Made by a program: the position numbers and the translations under genes
Notes under the pieces: generated by a model
Databases searched by the model: none
What the model saw: the letters and a program-made list of their open reading frames with translations, nothing else
What the model was told of the DNA's origin: nothing
Source: PMG-095 sp049324695
GTDB taxonomy: Bacteria > Myxococcota_A > Polyangia > Polyangiales > Polyangiaceae
Direction: 5' to 3'
Assembly (NCBI GenBank): GCA_049324695.1
Contig: JBMOMJ010000054.1
Location: forward strand, 186,001 to 250,000
DNA length: 64,000 nucleotides
Shown here: positions 46,371 to 55,354 of the stretch, in pieces
Layout of the letters: each line of letters begins with the position of its first letter
Numbering within the stretch: the stretch's first letter is position 1

Positions 46371-48362
46371 ATGATTTCCGCGAGATACTTCGCTTACCTG
46401 TCGCTCGTCGCGCTGACGGCGGGTTGCAATGCCGGCCTGGATGCGGCTGCCGATCGCCCCGCGGATGGCGGCGGCAACAGGAGCAATTCAGGCAGCGGAG
46501 GTTCGAGCAACAGCAGCGGCGGGAGCTCGGGCATTCAGGTGCCGACTGCGGGAGCGAGCACGCAGGGTCAAGCGCCAATGCGCAAGTGCGACGTGTGCGA
46601 AGACTTCCCGGCGACTCCCATCGTCGTCGACGGCACACCAGCGAACGCTCCCACCATGTTCGGCGATCCCAGCAACGTGAGCACTGGTGGCGGCCTGTGC
46701 ATCGCGGAGCCCGCTGACGGCACGCTGTTTCCGTACAACTGGTTGCGCCCGCGGATTCGTTGGACGGGCAGCAGCGACATCTACGAAGTTCGCTTGAAGA
46801 CAGCGCGCCAGAAGAACGACTTCGTCGCGTACACCACCAAGACTGAGTACTACATCCCTCGCGAAGTGTGGCAGGGCGACAAGGAAGGCAAGAGCCAAGG
46901 TCTCGCGCGCAACAATTTCGAAGAAGACATCACGGTGACCGTGCGCGGCGTGAAAAGCAACGGCGGCACGCCGGTGGGCGCCAGCGTGAAGTTCCGCACT
47001 GCTGCCAGCGACGCTGCAGGCACGATGGTGTATTGGGCCAACGTCAAAGCGCAGACCGCCGACACCGTAGCGGAAGGCGACGCCGCAGGTTGGTTGATGG
47101 GCTTCTCCGTCGGCGACGAAGACGTGATCGAAGCGCTGCGCGTAAAAGACGTAAAGGTGCAGACACGCGGGTATGCAGCGCAATCCAAGCCAGTGACTTG
47201 CATTGGTTGCCATTCGTCGACTCCCGACGGCGAAGCCGTGAGTTTCACGGCATTTTGGCCCTGGTCGGGCGCCGTAGTCGGGATCACCAAAAACAACCGC
47301 GGGCAGTTGCCTTCCTACGTCACCCCGCCCGGCCTAGTCGCTACACAGCAGAGCTGGCTGGGTGCGTGGAGCTATTCAGCGGGTCAGTGGAAGGACGGTT
47401 ACAAGATCGGCATCGCGAGCTACGGCCCGAACGTGCTCGGCTGGCCCAGCAAGCCGATGAACGATTGGAACAAGACCAACGCCGACAGCCTGCTGTGGAT
47501 GAACATCGCTGCCACCGCGCCCGCGGTGCCGACAAATGATTGGGAGATCGTTCAGAACTGGTCTCCGATGGCGCAAGGCAAGGCGCTCGGCATCGTGCCT
47601 CGCAACGGCGATACACGCGCCGCGCTGATGCCGGACTTCTCCAACTCTGGCGTGAACATCGCTTACACGTCGAGCTCCACGAGCCAAGATGGGCGTATCG
47701 CTGCCATCAACGATACCGATATCTACACGGTTCCGTTCAACAACGGGTCGGGTGGTAATGCCACGCCGCTGCCGGGCGCTTCGGCCAAGGGCGTCGCAGA
47801 GTACTATCCCAACTACTCTGCGGACGATGCCTTCGTCGCGTTCAACCGCATCGACAACGTGATGAGCATCGTGAAGCCGAACGGCGGCGGCTTCGAAAAT
47901 CACCTATATTACCGCCCCGAAAGCGAGATCTGGATCACACCGGTGGCACCGAACAGCATGTCTGCCGCAAGCGGCGAAACCAGCGCCGGCAGCGCGATCC
48001 GTTTGAAGGCCAACGATCCCGATACTTGCGGCGGCAAGAAGAGCCCGGGCGTGCTGAACTCGTGGGCGAAGTTCGCGCCGATCGTCAACACCGTGAACAA
48101 CAAGACGTACTACTTCATGATCTTCTCTTCGACGCGCAACACGCCGGATAACCAGCGCGCGCCCATGGGGGATCAGCAGTACAAGCCAGTCGAGAACCTG
48201 TATTCGCGCCTGTTCATGGCCGCCTTCACGGTCGAAAACGGCAAGGTGACGACGTACCCTGCGGTTTACTTGTGGAACCAGGCCGAGACCTCCAACAACC
48301 TCACGCCGGCCTGGGACGCTTTCAAGATTCCGGAAGTTCCACCACCGGTGGTACCGCGCTGA
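46371..48362 (+). CDS. Large lipoprotein with c-type heme motif
   Basis: A 663-residue lipoprotein (lipobox LSLVALTAGC) with a Gly/Ser/Asn tether (to about 60). The chain contains exactly one heme-c attachment motif: Cys277, Cys280 and His281 (CIGCH), after a CDVCE pair near residue 75. The remainder has beta-propeller-like blades (NWSPMAQGKALGIVPRNGD, DGRIAAINDTDIYTVPFNN, NLYSRLFMAAF). It is probably a surface or periplasmic electron-transfer or redox-sensing lipoprotein. A GAGG ribosome-binding site lies 5 nt before its ATG. The HddA-like kinase gene follows 16 bp downstream, an odd pairing. Confidence 0.8.
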   Translation: MISARYFAYLSLVALTAGCNAGLDAAADRPADGGGNRSNSGSGGSSNSSGGSSGIQVPTAGASTQGQAPMRKCDVCEDFPATPIVVDGTPANAPTMFGDPSNVSTGGGLCIAEPADGTLFPYNWLRPRIRWTGSSDIYEVRLKTARQKNDFVAYTTKTEYYIPREVWQGDKEGKSQGLARNNFEEDITVTVRGVKSNGGTPVGASVKFRTAASDAAGTMVYWANVKAQTADTVAEGDAAGWLMGFSVGDEDVIEALRVKDVKVQTRGYAAQSKPVTCIGCHSSTPDGEAVSFTAFWPWSGAVVGITKNNRGQLPSYVTPPGLVATQQSWLGAWSYSAGQWKDGYKIGIASYGPNVLGWPSKPMNDWNKTNADSLLWMNIAATAPAVPTNDWEIVQNWSPMAQGKALGIVPRNGDTRAALMPDFSNSGVNIAYTSSSTSQDGRIAAINDTDIYTVPFNNGSGGNATPLPGASAKGVAEYYPNYSADDAFVAFNRIDNVMSIVKPNGGGFENHLYYRPESEIWITPVAPNSMSAASGETSAGSAIRLKANDPDTCGGKKSPGVLNSWAKFAPIVNTVNNKTYYFMIFSSTRNTPDNQRAPMGDQQYKPVENLYSRLFMAAFTVENGKVTTYPAVYLWNQAETSNNLTPAWDAFKIPEVPPPVVPR

Positions 48363-48378
48363 CAGGGCGCGCCCGTTC

Positions 48379-49374
48379 ATGATCGTTTCGCGAGCACCGC
48401 TGCGCTTTTCGCTGGGCGGCGGTGGCAGCGATCTGCCGGCGTACTACCGGCAATTCGGCGGCTTCGTGGTGAGCGCGGCCATCGATCGCTACGTGTACGT
48501 CACCGCCAACAAGCGTTTCTACGACGACATTCGGCTCTCGTACTCAGAGACCGAAATCGTGCCGAACGTGGAAGCGATTCGACACCCAATCTTTCGTGAA
48601 GCGCTCAAGATGACCGGCATCGAGCGCGGCATCGAGCTCACCAGCGTCGCCGATTTGCCGGCCAACAGCGGGCTCGGCTCCTCGGGCGCGTTCACGGTCG
48701 CGCTGCTCAACGCTTTGCACGCCTACAATCGTAACTTCGTGTCTTCACGCCTGCTGGCGGAAGAAGCCTGCGAGCTCGAGATGGGGCGTTTGGGCGATCC
48801 GGTGGGCAAGCAAGACCAGTACATTGCCGCCTATGGCAACGTGACAACGCTCGAAATCGATCGCGAAGGCAACGTCGATGTGACACCCCTACCGGTGCGG
48901 CCCGAAGTCATCGACGAGCTCGAGCGCAACCTGCTGATCGCCTATACGGGCATCGAGCGCCCGGCGCGCGCGGTGCTGAGCGAGCAGGGCGAACGCTTCC
49001 GCAGTGGCAACGACGAGGCGCTCCGCTCCATGCATCGCATTCGCGAGCTCGGCCGCGACGTATACCGGCTGTTGGTGCGCGGCGACGTCGATTCCTACGG
49101 CGAGCTGCTGCACGAGCACTGGAGTAACAAGCGCAAGCTGGCGAACAGCGTGAGTGATGACACGATCGACAGCTACTATGAAGCCGCACGAAAAGCTGGT
49201 GCTCTGGGTGGCAAGCTGATGGGCGCCGGCGGCGGCGGATTCTTCATGTTCTACGTGCGCGCCGAAGCGCGTCGCCGCGTGTGGGAGGAGCTCGAGCGGC
49301 TCAACTTACGTCTGTTGCGCTTTCGTTTCGAGCTCGACGGCGCACGAATCGTCGCCAATATGCACCGATCCTAG
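48379..49374 (+). CDS. GHMP kinase, heptose-7-phosphate kinase HddA-like
   Basis: A 331-residue GHMP-family small-molecule kinase. MIVSRAPLRFSLGGGGSDLPAYY is the family start; the ATP-binding motif is ADLPANSGLGSSGAFTV. LGDPVGKQDQYIAAYGN is diagnostic of the heptose/fucose kinase branch that includes HddA. HddA phosphorylates D-glycero-D-manno-heptose 7-phosphate to the alpha-1,7-bisphosphate. Its 3' end overlaps the convergent membrane protein by 74 bp. Confidence 0.88.
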   Translation: MIVSRAPLRFSLGGGGSDLPAYYRQFGGFVVSAAIDRYVYVTANKRFYDDIRLSYSETEIVPNVEAIRHPIFREALKMTGIERGIELTSVADLPANSGLGSSGAFTVALLNALHAYNRNFVSSRLLAEEACELEMGRLGDPVGKQDQYIAAYGNVTTLEIDREGNVDVTPLPVRPEVIDELERNLLIAYTGIERPARAVLSEQGERFRSGNDEALRSMHRIRELGRDVYRLLVRGDVDSYGELLHEHWSNKRKLANSVSDDTIDSYYEAARKAGALGGKLMGAGGGGFFMFYVRAEARRRVWEELERLNLRLLRFRFELDGARIVANMHRS

Positions 49375-51196
49375 CCGCGATCGTTCCGCTCGCGATGACT
49401 AGCCCTATACTCAGCAGAAAAATGGGCAGCGAGTACTTCAAAGTCCGCGGGAAGTAAGAAAACTCGATGCTGTCGCGGCCTGGCAACAAGCGCGCGGCGA
49501 CGCGCCCTTCGACTTCGAGCGCTGGAGCGCCATCAGCACGCCAGCTCACGTCGTAGTTCATGTTGTAGACCACCAGCGCGCCCTCTTCAGCACCGCGAAC
49601 GCGCACGCTAGCTCGGTTAGGGGTCCATTCGATGATTTCGGCGCGGCCAGGACCATCCGCCACGAAGGCGTTGCCTTCGTAGTTGGGTGCATCGGCGGCG
49701 ACCGCTCCTACCTTCAACGACGGGTCGGCGCCGTAGCAACGAATCACACCGGTGTTGGCAAACATGGCGAGCAACATCGGCGCTGCCCAGTCGCGTTGCA
49801 CGTACGAAACCGGCGCGTCGCGATGGTGCTCGAAAGGAAACAGCGCTGGGATGTTGTCGGGTGCACGCATCCAAAAGGCTTGCTCGAAAGGCCGTTGGTT
49901 CACGTTCACCAGATCACGCACGTACAGCGCGAGCGGTAGCAGCAGCACCAAGTCGAGCCAAGGCCGGCGCTTCAACCAGCGCTCCAAACGCGGCGCCAAC
50001 GCGATCACGCAAGCGAGACCTAAAAAGAACACCATCAAGTAGTGAAAGCGCGACGGCACGTGCTGCGAAGAAAACGGGGGCAAACGATGCAACAACCTCC
50101 ACGGCGCGTACGCGTGGAAGTCACCGAGACCCAGCAACAGGCAACCGATCCCGCAAATCTTGAACGCCTGCCCGCGTTGGCCGCGTGCGAACAACGCACC
50201 GAGCCCGATAAAAGCCAGCCCAGCGGTACCGACATAGATCCCCCACTCATGCCAATTGTAGGCAGGCACGCTGACTGGGCGCATGCCGTAGGCTTGATTG
50301 GGCTGCGTCAGCATCACCCAAAGCTCGCCGAGCCCGATGCGTTCGTTCGAATCGATCAAGCGCGGTGTGCCCTGCATGTAGTCGAGCACTGCCAAGAGCT
50401 TCGGCGCTGCCAAGGCCAGCGCCGCAATGCCTGCCAACGCAACAATGGGCAGCGGGCGCAGAGAGCAGGCGAACAAGGCGCGCAGCGAGGCGTACGTCAC
50501 GAGGAACAGCGCCGTATGCGGCAATGGGTAGATGCCCCCTGCGTAGACCAGATACGCGAGGAGCGCGCCCGCCGTGAGCGCAAAGCGCCGCGCGGACGCC
50601 GTGAAGTCACCGCGTTCGCTCAGGGCGCGCTCGAAGCAATAAAAGACCCATGGTGTGATCGCATACTGCAAGTGCCACGTGTGCCCCACCGCGGTCTGCA
50701 ACGCCCAGCGCCCATTCAAAACGAACAGCGCCGCAAAGAAGCCCGCCAACGCGCGACTGCGCGTGAAGTGCCGCGCCAAAGTGTACGCGCCAGCCAACCC
50801 AATCAGCCCATTGCCGATCACTTCAACGCGAATCGCTGCGCGAATGTCCGCCCACAAGTAGAACGGCAGATAGGGCGAAACCAGGTTCGGAGCCCCTTCG
50901 ACATACCCCCAAGCGGGTACGCCGCCGCATAACCATGGATGCCACCACGGCCCCTCGCCGTACTGCCGCAAACTCAACGTCGTGATGTAGCGATACGCCG
51001 CGTGTGCATCCCAATCGTGAAACCCATACGTCGAAAAATCGCGCAACATCGGCGCGAGCAGTGCAGCGAAGGCGCCTAGTAGAATCAGCCATACGAGGAC
51101 CGCCGCTGCCAACGCGAAACGCGCAGCGCGGGTAGCCAGGCCAACGCGCACCGACGCGAAAGCAGCCTGCCGCCGCGCGCGCAGTCGCTGCCACAC
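49301..51196 (-). CDS. YfhO-like polytopic membrane protein
   Basis: About 631 residues. GTG at 51196 overlaps the last base of the preceding stop (TAG-TG), so the longer open frame is not needed. Around eleven hydrophobic segments (first: AARFALAAAVLVWLILLGAFA) and the first-loop motif FHDWDAHAAYRYI place it with GT-C-like or YfhO-type glycosyl-transfer membrane proteins. A periplasmic C-terminal domain (about 500-605) has a beta-rich YNMNYDVSWR pattern, then a final helix. The 3' end overlaps the HddA-like gene by 74 bp. Confidence 0.78.
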   Translation of the reverse strand: MWQRLRARRQAAFASVRVGLATRAARFALAAAVLVWLILLGAFAALLAPMLRDFSTYGFHDWDAHAAYRYITTLSLRQYGEGPWWHPWLCGGVPAWGYVEGAPNLVSPYLPFYLWADIRAAIRVEVIGNGLIGLAGAYTLARHFTRSRALAGFFAALFVLNGRWALQTAVGHTWHLQYAITPWVFYCFERALSERGDFTASARRFALTAGALLAYLVYAGGIYPLPHTALFLVTYASLRALFACSLRPLPIVALAGIAALALAAPKLLAVLDYMQGTPRLIDSNERIGLGELWVMLTQPNQAYGMRPVSVPAYNWHEWGIYVGTAGLAFIGLGALFARGQRGQAFKICGIGCLLLGLGDFHAYAPWRLLHRLPPFSSQHVPSRFHYLMVFFLGLACVIALAPRLERWLKRRPWLDLVLLLPLALYVRDLVNVNQRPFEQAFWMRAPDNIPALFPFEHHRDAPVSYVQRDWAAPMLLAMFANTGVIRCYGADPSLKVGAVAADAPNYEGNAFVADGPGRAEIIEWTPNRASVRVRGAEEGALVVYNMNYDVSWRADGAPALEVEGRVAARLLPGRDSIEFSYFPRTLKYSLPIFLLSIGLVIASGTIAARIGAYWRRFVRRRARNESATDVS

Positions 51197-51768
51197 TATT
51201 TGGTGCAGGTGCTGCGGCTGACGACCTGACTCATGTCGGCGCTGCCCGTCCAAAACGTGAGTTGATTCGCGCCGTCGGCGAGCAGATGCAAGTCGCCGAA
51301 ACAAGTTCGGCCCTGTCGCACCCAATTCAGCTTGCTTTGGCAGTCGAACTGAGCGCCGGTCCATCGACCGGTGCAGCCGAACTCCGGCGTTAGGTGCGGC
51401 AGCATGGCGCCCTCGAAACGCAGCGTGACGCTCCCTCCGGACAGAATTAGCTCGTAGCTACTACCCTCGCCGAGCGGATCCGTACAGCTCCCGCTGCCAA
51501 ACGTACCCAAACATTCGTAGCTACCGTCGAAAGCCGAAGCGCCGCCAGCGCCGCCTGAAGCTGCGCCTCCCGAAGCCGCGCCGCCCGTAGCCGCCCCGCC
51601 GAGGCCCACCGCACCGCCAGCTCCGCTCGAGCCGCCGCCAGCTGCCGTGCTCGCCCCGCCGTTCGCAGAGCTACCACCCTGACCGGCGTTCGAGCGAGCG
51701 TCACCACCACACGCTGACTGCCCAACAATCGGCAAAATACCTAACAACACCAACCGCCACATATTCAT
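51196..51768 (-). CDS. Small Gly-rich lipoprotein
   Basis: A 190-residue lipoprotein (lipobox ILPIVGQSAC). A Gly/Ala/Ser tether (about 20-75) leads to a compact C-terminal domain with four cysteines (YECLG, GSCTD, FGCTGRW, DCQSKL) and a last one near the end (STCTK). It is probably a disulfide-stabilised surface module. Its stop codon overlaps the start of the membrane protein by one base, indicating coupling. Confidence 0.75.
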   Translation of the reverse strand: MNMWRLVLLGILPIVGQSACGGDARSNAGQGGSSANGGASTAAGGGSSGAGGAVGLGGAATGGAASGGAASGGAGGASAFDGSYECLGTFGSGSCTDPLGEGSSYELILSGGSVTLRFEGAMLPHLTPEFGCTGRWTGAQFDCQSKLNWVRQGRTCFGDLHLLADGANQLTFWTGSADMSQVVSRSTCTK

Positions 51769-51786
51769 AGTTTACACGCATGTGGC

Positions 51787-52659
51787 GTGTGCCGCGTGAA
51801 GAAAACGCGAGCGCCTTGCGCCGACTTCGCTGCGAGCTACGAATTCGACAACGTGAACGCACCGTCCGCGAGCGCCGCAACATTTTACGACCGCGTGTGG
51901 AGCGACTGGGGCCACCTCGACGAACGCAGCCCCGCCGCGTTCCACCGGCGCCGCCTGTTGATCTGCCTAATACGCGAATACGCCCGCAGTAGCCGGCGCA
52001 TCCTCGAAGTTGGTTGCGGCCAAGGCAACCTGCTGCGCGAACTCGCGCGCGAATTCCCAGCGGCCCTCGTGTACGGCGCCGACGTGGCCGATGAATCGCT
52101 GACACGCGCTCAAAGCCATTGCCCTCGAGCGTCGCTGTTCCGACTCGATCTCGATTCACCCTTCTTCGACGAACACGCCGCGGATAGGTTAGGGCAATTC
52201 GATCTGGTCATTTGCAGCGAAGTGCTCGAACACCTCCACGAAGATCGTCGTGCCCTCATTCGCCTCGCTGGCTTACTCGCGCCCAACGGCAAAGTCATCG
52301 TCAGCGTACCCGGCGGCAACCCAACCCGCTTCGATCGCGCTATCGGCCACCTACGTCACTACACTGAAGCCCAGCTCGAAGCGCGCCTCTGCGATGCGGG
52401 CTTTCACGTCGAACGTATTTTCGCTTGGGGCTTCCCGTTCCACACCTTCTATCGCTGGGTGGTCAAATGGGCCGCACGCGTCGCCTTGCACAATCGCGAT
52501 GATTCGCGTCCCGTGACCAACAGCGCACCCAGCCCACTCATCAGCTACGGCTACGCTGCCTTCGCCCTCGCCCTGAAGCCACTCTACTACTTGAACCGCG
52601 AGCGCTGCGGCCCGCAACTCTTCGCGGTGGCGCAAAAACAAGGCGCAACGCATGGCTGA
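51787..52659 (+). CDS. SAM-dependent methyltransferase
   Basis: A 290-residue class I methyltransferase. Motif I is ILEVGCGQGNLLREL (residues 72-86); the acidic pocket DLVICSEVLEHLHEDRR and the proline-rich post-motif LLAPNGKVIVSVP follow. GTG start (51787 or 51796). A C-terminal helical extension of about 80 residues has hydrophobic character (YGYAAFALALKPLYYL). It overlaps the next methyltransferase gene by 8 bp. Probably modifies a glycan or lipid intermediate of the surrounding locus. Confidence 0.9.
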   Translation: MCRVKKTRAPCADFAASYEFDNVNAPSASAATFYDRVWSDWGHLDERSPAAFHRRRLLICLIREYARSSRRILEVGCGQGNLLRELAREFPAALVYGADVADESLTRAQSHCPRASLFRLDLDSPFFDEHAADRLGQFDLVICSEVLEHLHEDRRALIRLAGLLAPNGKVIVSVPGGNPTRFDRAIGHLRHYTEAQLEARLCDAGFHVERIFAWGFPFHTFYRWVVKWAARVALHNRDDSRPVTNSAPSPLISYGYAAFALALKPLYYLNRERCGPQLFAVAQKQGATHG

Positions 52660-53458
52660 TGTCACGCCTGACAACTGGAACCTCGGCGACGCCTATGAGC
52701 GGTACATGGGCCGCTGGAGTCGCCTGATCGCGGACCGCTTTCTCGAGTGGCTCGCGGCGCCACCAAGCAGCCACTGGCTCGAACTCGGCTGCGGCACCGG
52801 CGCTCTCAGCGCCGCGATCTGTGAGACCCAAAACCCAGCGTCGCTCATCGCCTGCGATCCATCACAACCGTTCATCGAATACGCACGCGCTCGCATCGAC
52901 CCGACCCAGCGCGAGTGCAGCTTCCACGTTCTCTCGACCCCGGAGCTTCCACATCGGGCAGGCGGTTTCGATCTCGCCATCTCCGGCCTTGTCCTAAACT
53001 TCCTCCCGGATCCACTCGCCACTCTCCTTGCGCTCCGCAATCGCACGCGCGACGGTGGTCAAATCGCCGCGTACGTGTGGGACTACCGGGGTGGCATCGA
53101 GTTCCTGCACCACTTCTGGCAAATCGCCTGCATGCTCGATCCCGGCGCGGCGCGCCTCGACGAAAGCCGTCGCTTTGCAAACTGGCGAGAGGACAACCTC
53201 ACATCCCTGTTCGTCGACGTCGGGCTCACGCACGTGCGCAGCGAGCTACTCACGATTGGCACCGACTTTCCCCACTTCGACGACTTCTGGCAGCCTTTTT
53301 TGGGTGGGGTTGGGCCCGCACCGGCTTACGCAATGTCGCTCAGCCCGACTCAACGCGAGACCTTGCGCGCCGAACTCCACGAGCGCTTGCTTCCCGACTC
53401 GAACGGGCACATTCGCCTCGCGGCACGCGCCATCGCTGTGCGCGGCCAACTAACGTAG
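52652..53458 (+). CDS. SAM-dependent methyltransferase
   Basis: A 268-residue class I methyltransferase distinct from its neighbour. Motif I is WLELGCGTGALSAAICE (about residues 43-59) and the acidic residue lies in LIACDPSQPFIEYA. The core FDLAISGLVLNFLPD and LAVWDYRGG-like segment (AAYVWDYRGGIEF) match UbiE/Methyltransf_11-type enzymes. It overlaps the previous gene by 8 bp and is followed, convergently, by the Rpn-like nuclease. Confidence 0.9.
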   Translation: MADVTPDNWNLGDAYERYMGRWSRLIADRFLEWLAAPPSSHWLELGCGTGALSAAICETQNPASLIACDPSQPFIEYARARIDPTQRECSFHVLSTPELPHRAGGFDLAISGLVLNFLPDPLATLLALRNRTRDGGQIAAYVWDYRGGIEFLHHFWQIACMLDPGAARLDESRRFANWREDNLTSLFVDVGLTHVRSELLTIGTDFPHFDDFWQPFLGGVGPAPAYAMSLSPTQRETLRAELHERLLPDSNGHIRLAARAIAVRGQLT

Positions 53459-53499
53459 GCACTGCGCTGCACTGCGCTCATCTCGAGCGCGACATTAGA

Positions 53500-54501
53500 T
53501 CAGCGGAAGAGCTCAGCGACCGAGGTGACGTGCGCCGCGCGCTGCAACCAGCCATCCAGCCGCGCCATGTCGTTGCACTCACGAATGACGGCGCGCTCGC
53601 TGTCGCTCATGGCGAGCCCGCGTGCGCTGAGCACCGCAAGCAATGCCTGAGCCATGCCTTCGGCGCGGCCCTCCGCCACGCCTTGCGCTCTGCCCTCCGC
53701 TCTGCCCTCCGCGCGGCCCTGCGCTCTGCCACGCTGAATGAGTTGTTCCTCAAATGTGATCAAGGTTGCCTCCATAGCGGGAGCGGCTCTTGAAAGTTCC
53801 CTTCGAAGCCGTTCGAACGGTTCATCACCTGCTGCCTTGATTATGTAGCGCATCACGGTTGCCGCGTCTTCCGGCGCGTCGATGGCCAAGCGGGCGAGGT
53901 CATCCGCCCACGCGCTCAAGTGAGCGAAAAAGCGTTCTATTGTGCGCGCGTCGCGCAGCACCCACAGTGCCACACGCGGCAGGGTGGCCAACGGACGCGC
54001 TTTCAATGCTTCGTCCGTCTGTTCCACCAGGTCATCAACCAGGATCTCGAAGTCCGGCACGAAGCGCCGAAGCGCCGGGATTTCGGATAGCCCCTCGACC
54101 AGATCTTGCAAGCGAGTTGGCTGTCGCCAACCGGACTCACCGTGGTGCACGATGACACAAGCGAAGGGCGGTAGTGTCTTGCGCGCCGGCTCGTGCCGCA
54201 AGAGCTCGACCCAAGACCTCACCAAGTACTCCAGCACCCGAAGAACCATGAAGCGATCCGGCTCGCTCTGGTGCTCGAGTAACAGCCACAAATACCCAAG
54301 GTGCCCACGGAAGTCCGCTCGGAAAAGCGCGTCACTGAAGCGCTCGTCGAGACGCTGACTCACCAGGTCGCTTTGCAACAGCGTGAGCGAGCTGAGGTCG
54401 ATGGCTTCGACGAGCTCAGGCGGCAGAATTGCTTTGAACTCACCCGCGGCGTGCTCGGGGACGCGAAGAGCCCACTTGAAAAATTTGTCGTGCTCGGCCA
54501 T
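53500..54501 (-). CDS. Rpn/YhgA-like PD-(D/E)XK nuclease, second copy
   Basis: A 333-residue paralogue of the nuclease at 24062-25078: 50 of the first 60 residues are identical, including LLLEHQSEPDRFMVLRVLEYL with the catalytic EXQ segment. The C-terminal region carries GRAEGRAQG-type tetrapeptide repeats, in different number and phase from the other copy. About 70 bp of upstream sequence (tagcaac...gtgccgacca...gcgagccATGGCC) is shared with the other locus. The two copies are about 29 kb apart and in opposite orientation. Confidence 0.85.
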   Translation of the reverse strand: MAEHDKFFKWALRVPEHAAGEFKAILPPELVEAIDLSSLTLLQSDLVSQRLDERFSDALFRADFRGHLGYLWLLLEHQSEPDRFMVLRVLEYLVRSWVELLRHEPARKTLPPFACVIVHHGESGWRQPTRLQDLVEGLSEIPALRRFVPDFEILVDDLVEQTDEALKARPLATLPRVALWVLRDARTIERFFAHLSAWADDLARLAIDAPEDAATVMRYIIKAAGDEPFERLRRELSRAAPAMEATLITFEEQLIQRGRAQGRAEGRAEGRAQGVAEGRAEGMAQALLAVLSARGLAMSDSERAVIRECNDMARLDGWLQRAAHVTSVAELFR

Positions 54502-54697
54502 GGCTCGCTTGCACCCACGTGCAGGGCTGGTGCTGCTGGCTTGTGGTCGGCACGCTCGTCGCCGTAGTTGCTACGAAACTGAATCAAAGTGTGCTCGGGA
54601 CGTGCAGCAGCGTCGACCGGCGGGGGCCCCCTAAAAATCAAATTCCTCGATCAGCGCTGGCAAATGTACGAAGCGAGCTTTATGACCGTGTGAGGAG

Positions 54698-54717
54698 GCG
54701 CAGCGAGAGGGCTGCGC
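54698..54717 (-). terminator. Hairpin downstream of the GmhB-like gene
   Basis: gcgcagc (54698-54704) pairs with gctgcgc (54711-54717) around a 6-nt loop, directly after the stop of the GmhB-like gene (minus strand, 5 bp beyond 54722). Stem only 7 bp and no clear T-run, so termination is likely but weak. Confidence 0.4.
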
Positions 54718-54721
54718 AGAT

Positions 54722-55333
54722 CTACTCCGCTAGGAGGCGTGCAACGACGTCGTCGAAGCGCGCGGCAACGATGTCGGGAGCGCCGGCGGGACCGACACGA
54801 AGCGGACAGAGCTCACAACGTTGGGTGGAGAAGACGAGCGCCGAGCGGAGGCCAAAAGCGTGGGCAGCTTCCAGATCCGCGCGCGAATCGCCGATCATCC
54901 AGCTTTCTTCACGCAGGATCCCGATGGTTTGGTCGAGCGCGTGCAGCAAGCCGGGCTTGGGTTTGCGGCAATCGCACGCGGTGATGAGGCGAGTGTCACC
55001 GTTGGGAGCGCCCGTAGGATGGTGCAGGCACACAGCGACGGCTTCGATCGGAATGCCTTCCGCGCGCAAGAGGGCAACGAGTGCGTCGTTGGTGCGTTGA
55101 ACGGCTTCGCTCGAAAAATGGCCTTTGGCTGGGCCCGGCTGGTTGGTGGCAATGCCCAGCTTGAAGCCGTGCTCGACCAACGCCTGGAGGCCACTCACGA
55201 CGCCAGGAAGGAGCACGAGCTGAGACGGATGGAACGCAACGTTGATGCTTCCGGTCTCCTCGTCGCGCACCACGTCGATCAAGGTGCCGTCGCGGTCCAG
55301 AATCACACACGGGTGAGCTGCCTTCAGATCCAA
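54722..55333 (-). CDS. Heptose 1,7-bisphosphate phosphatase, GmhB-like (HAD family)
   Basis: A 203-residue HAD-superfamily phosphatase. The nucleophile motif DRDGTLIDVV and the GmhB-specific zinc ligands (CLHHPTG and CDCRKPKPG) are present, with IATNQPGPAKG and the acidic GDSRADLEAAHAFG. GmhB removes the 7-phosphate from heptose 1,7-bisphosphate. With GmhA-, HddA- and HddC-like genes at 37.0, 48.4 and 45.4 kb this completes the GDP-heptose route. Length matches the family. Confidence 0.88.
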   Translation of the reverse strand: MDLKAAHPCVILDRDGTLIDVVRDEETGSINVAFHPSQLVLLPGVVSGLQALVEHGFKLGIATNQPGPAKGHFSSEAVQRTNDALVALLRAEGIPIEAVAVCLHHPTGAPNGDTRLITACDCRKPKPGLLHALDQTIGILREESWMIGDSRADLEAAHAFGLRSALVFSTQRCELCPLRVGPAGAPDIVAARFDDVVARLLAE

Positions 55334-55354
55334 TTGAGCCCCTTCACGTTGGCG

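Noticed and set aside
51197..51364. Longer start for the YfhO-like protein at 51364
   Set aside because: It would overlap the Gly-rich lipoprotein gene on the same strand; the GTG at its stop codon is the natural coupled start.
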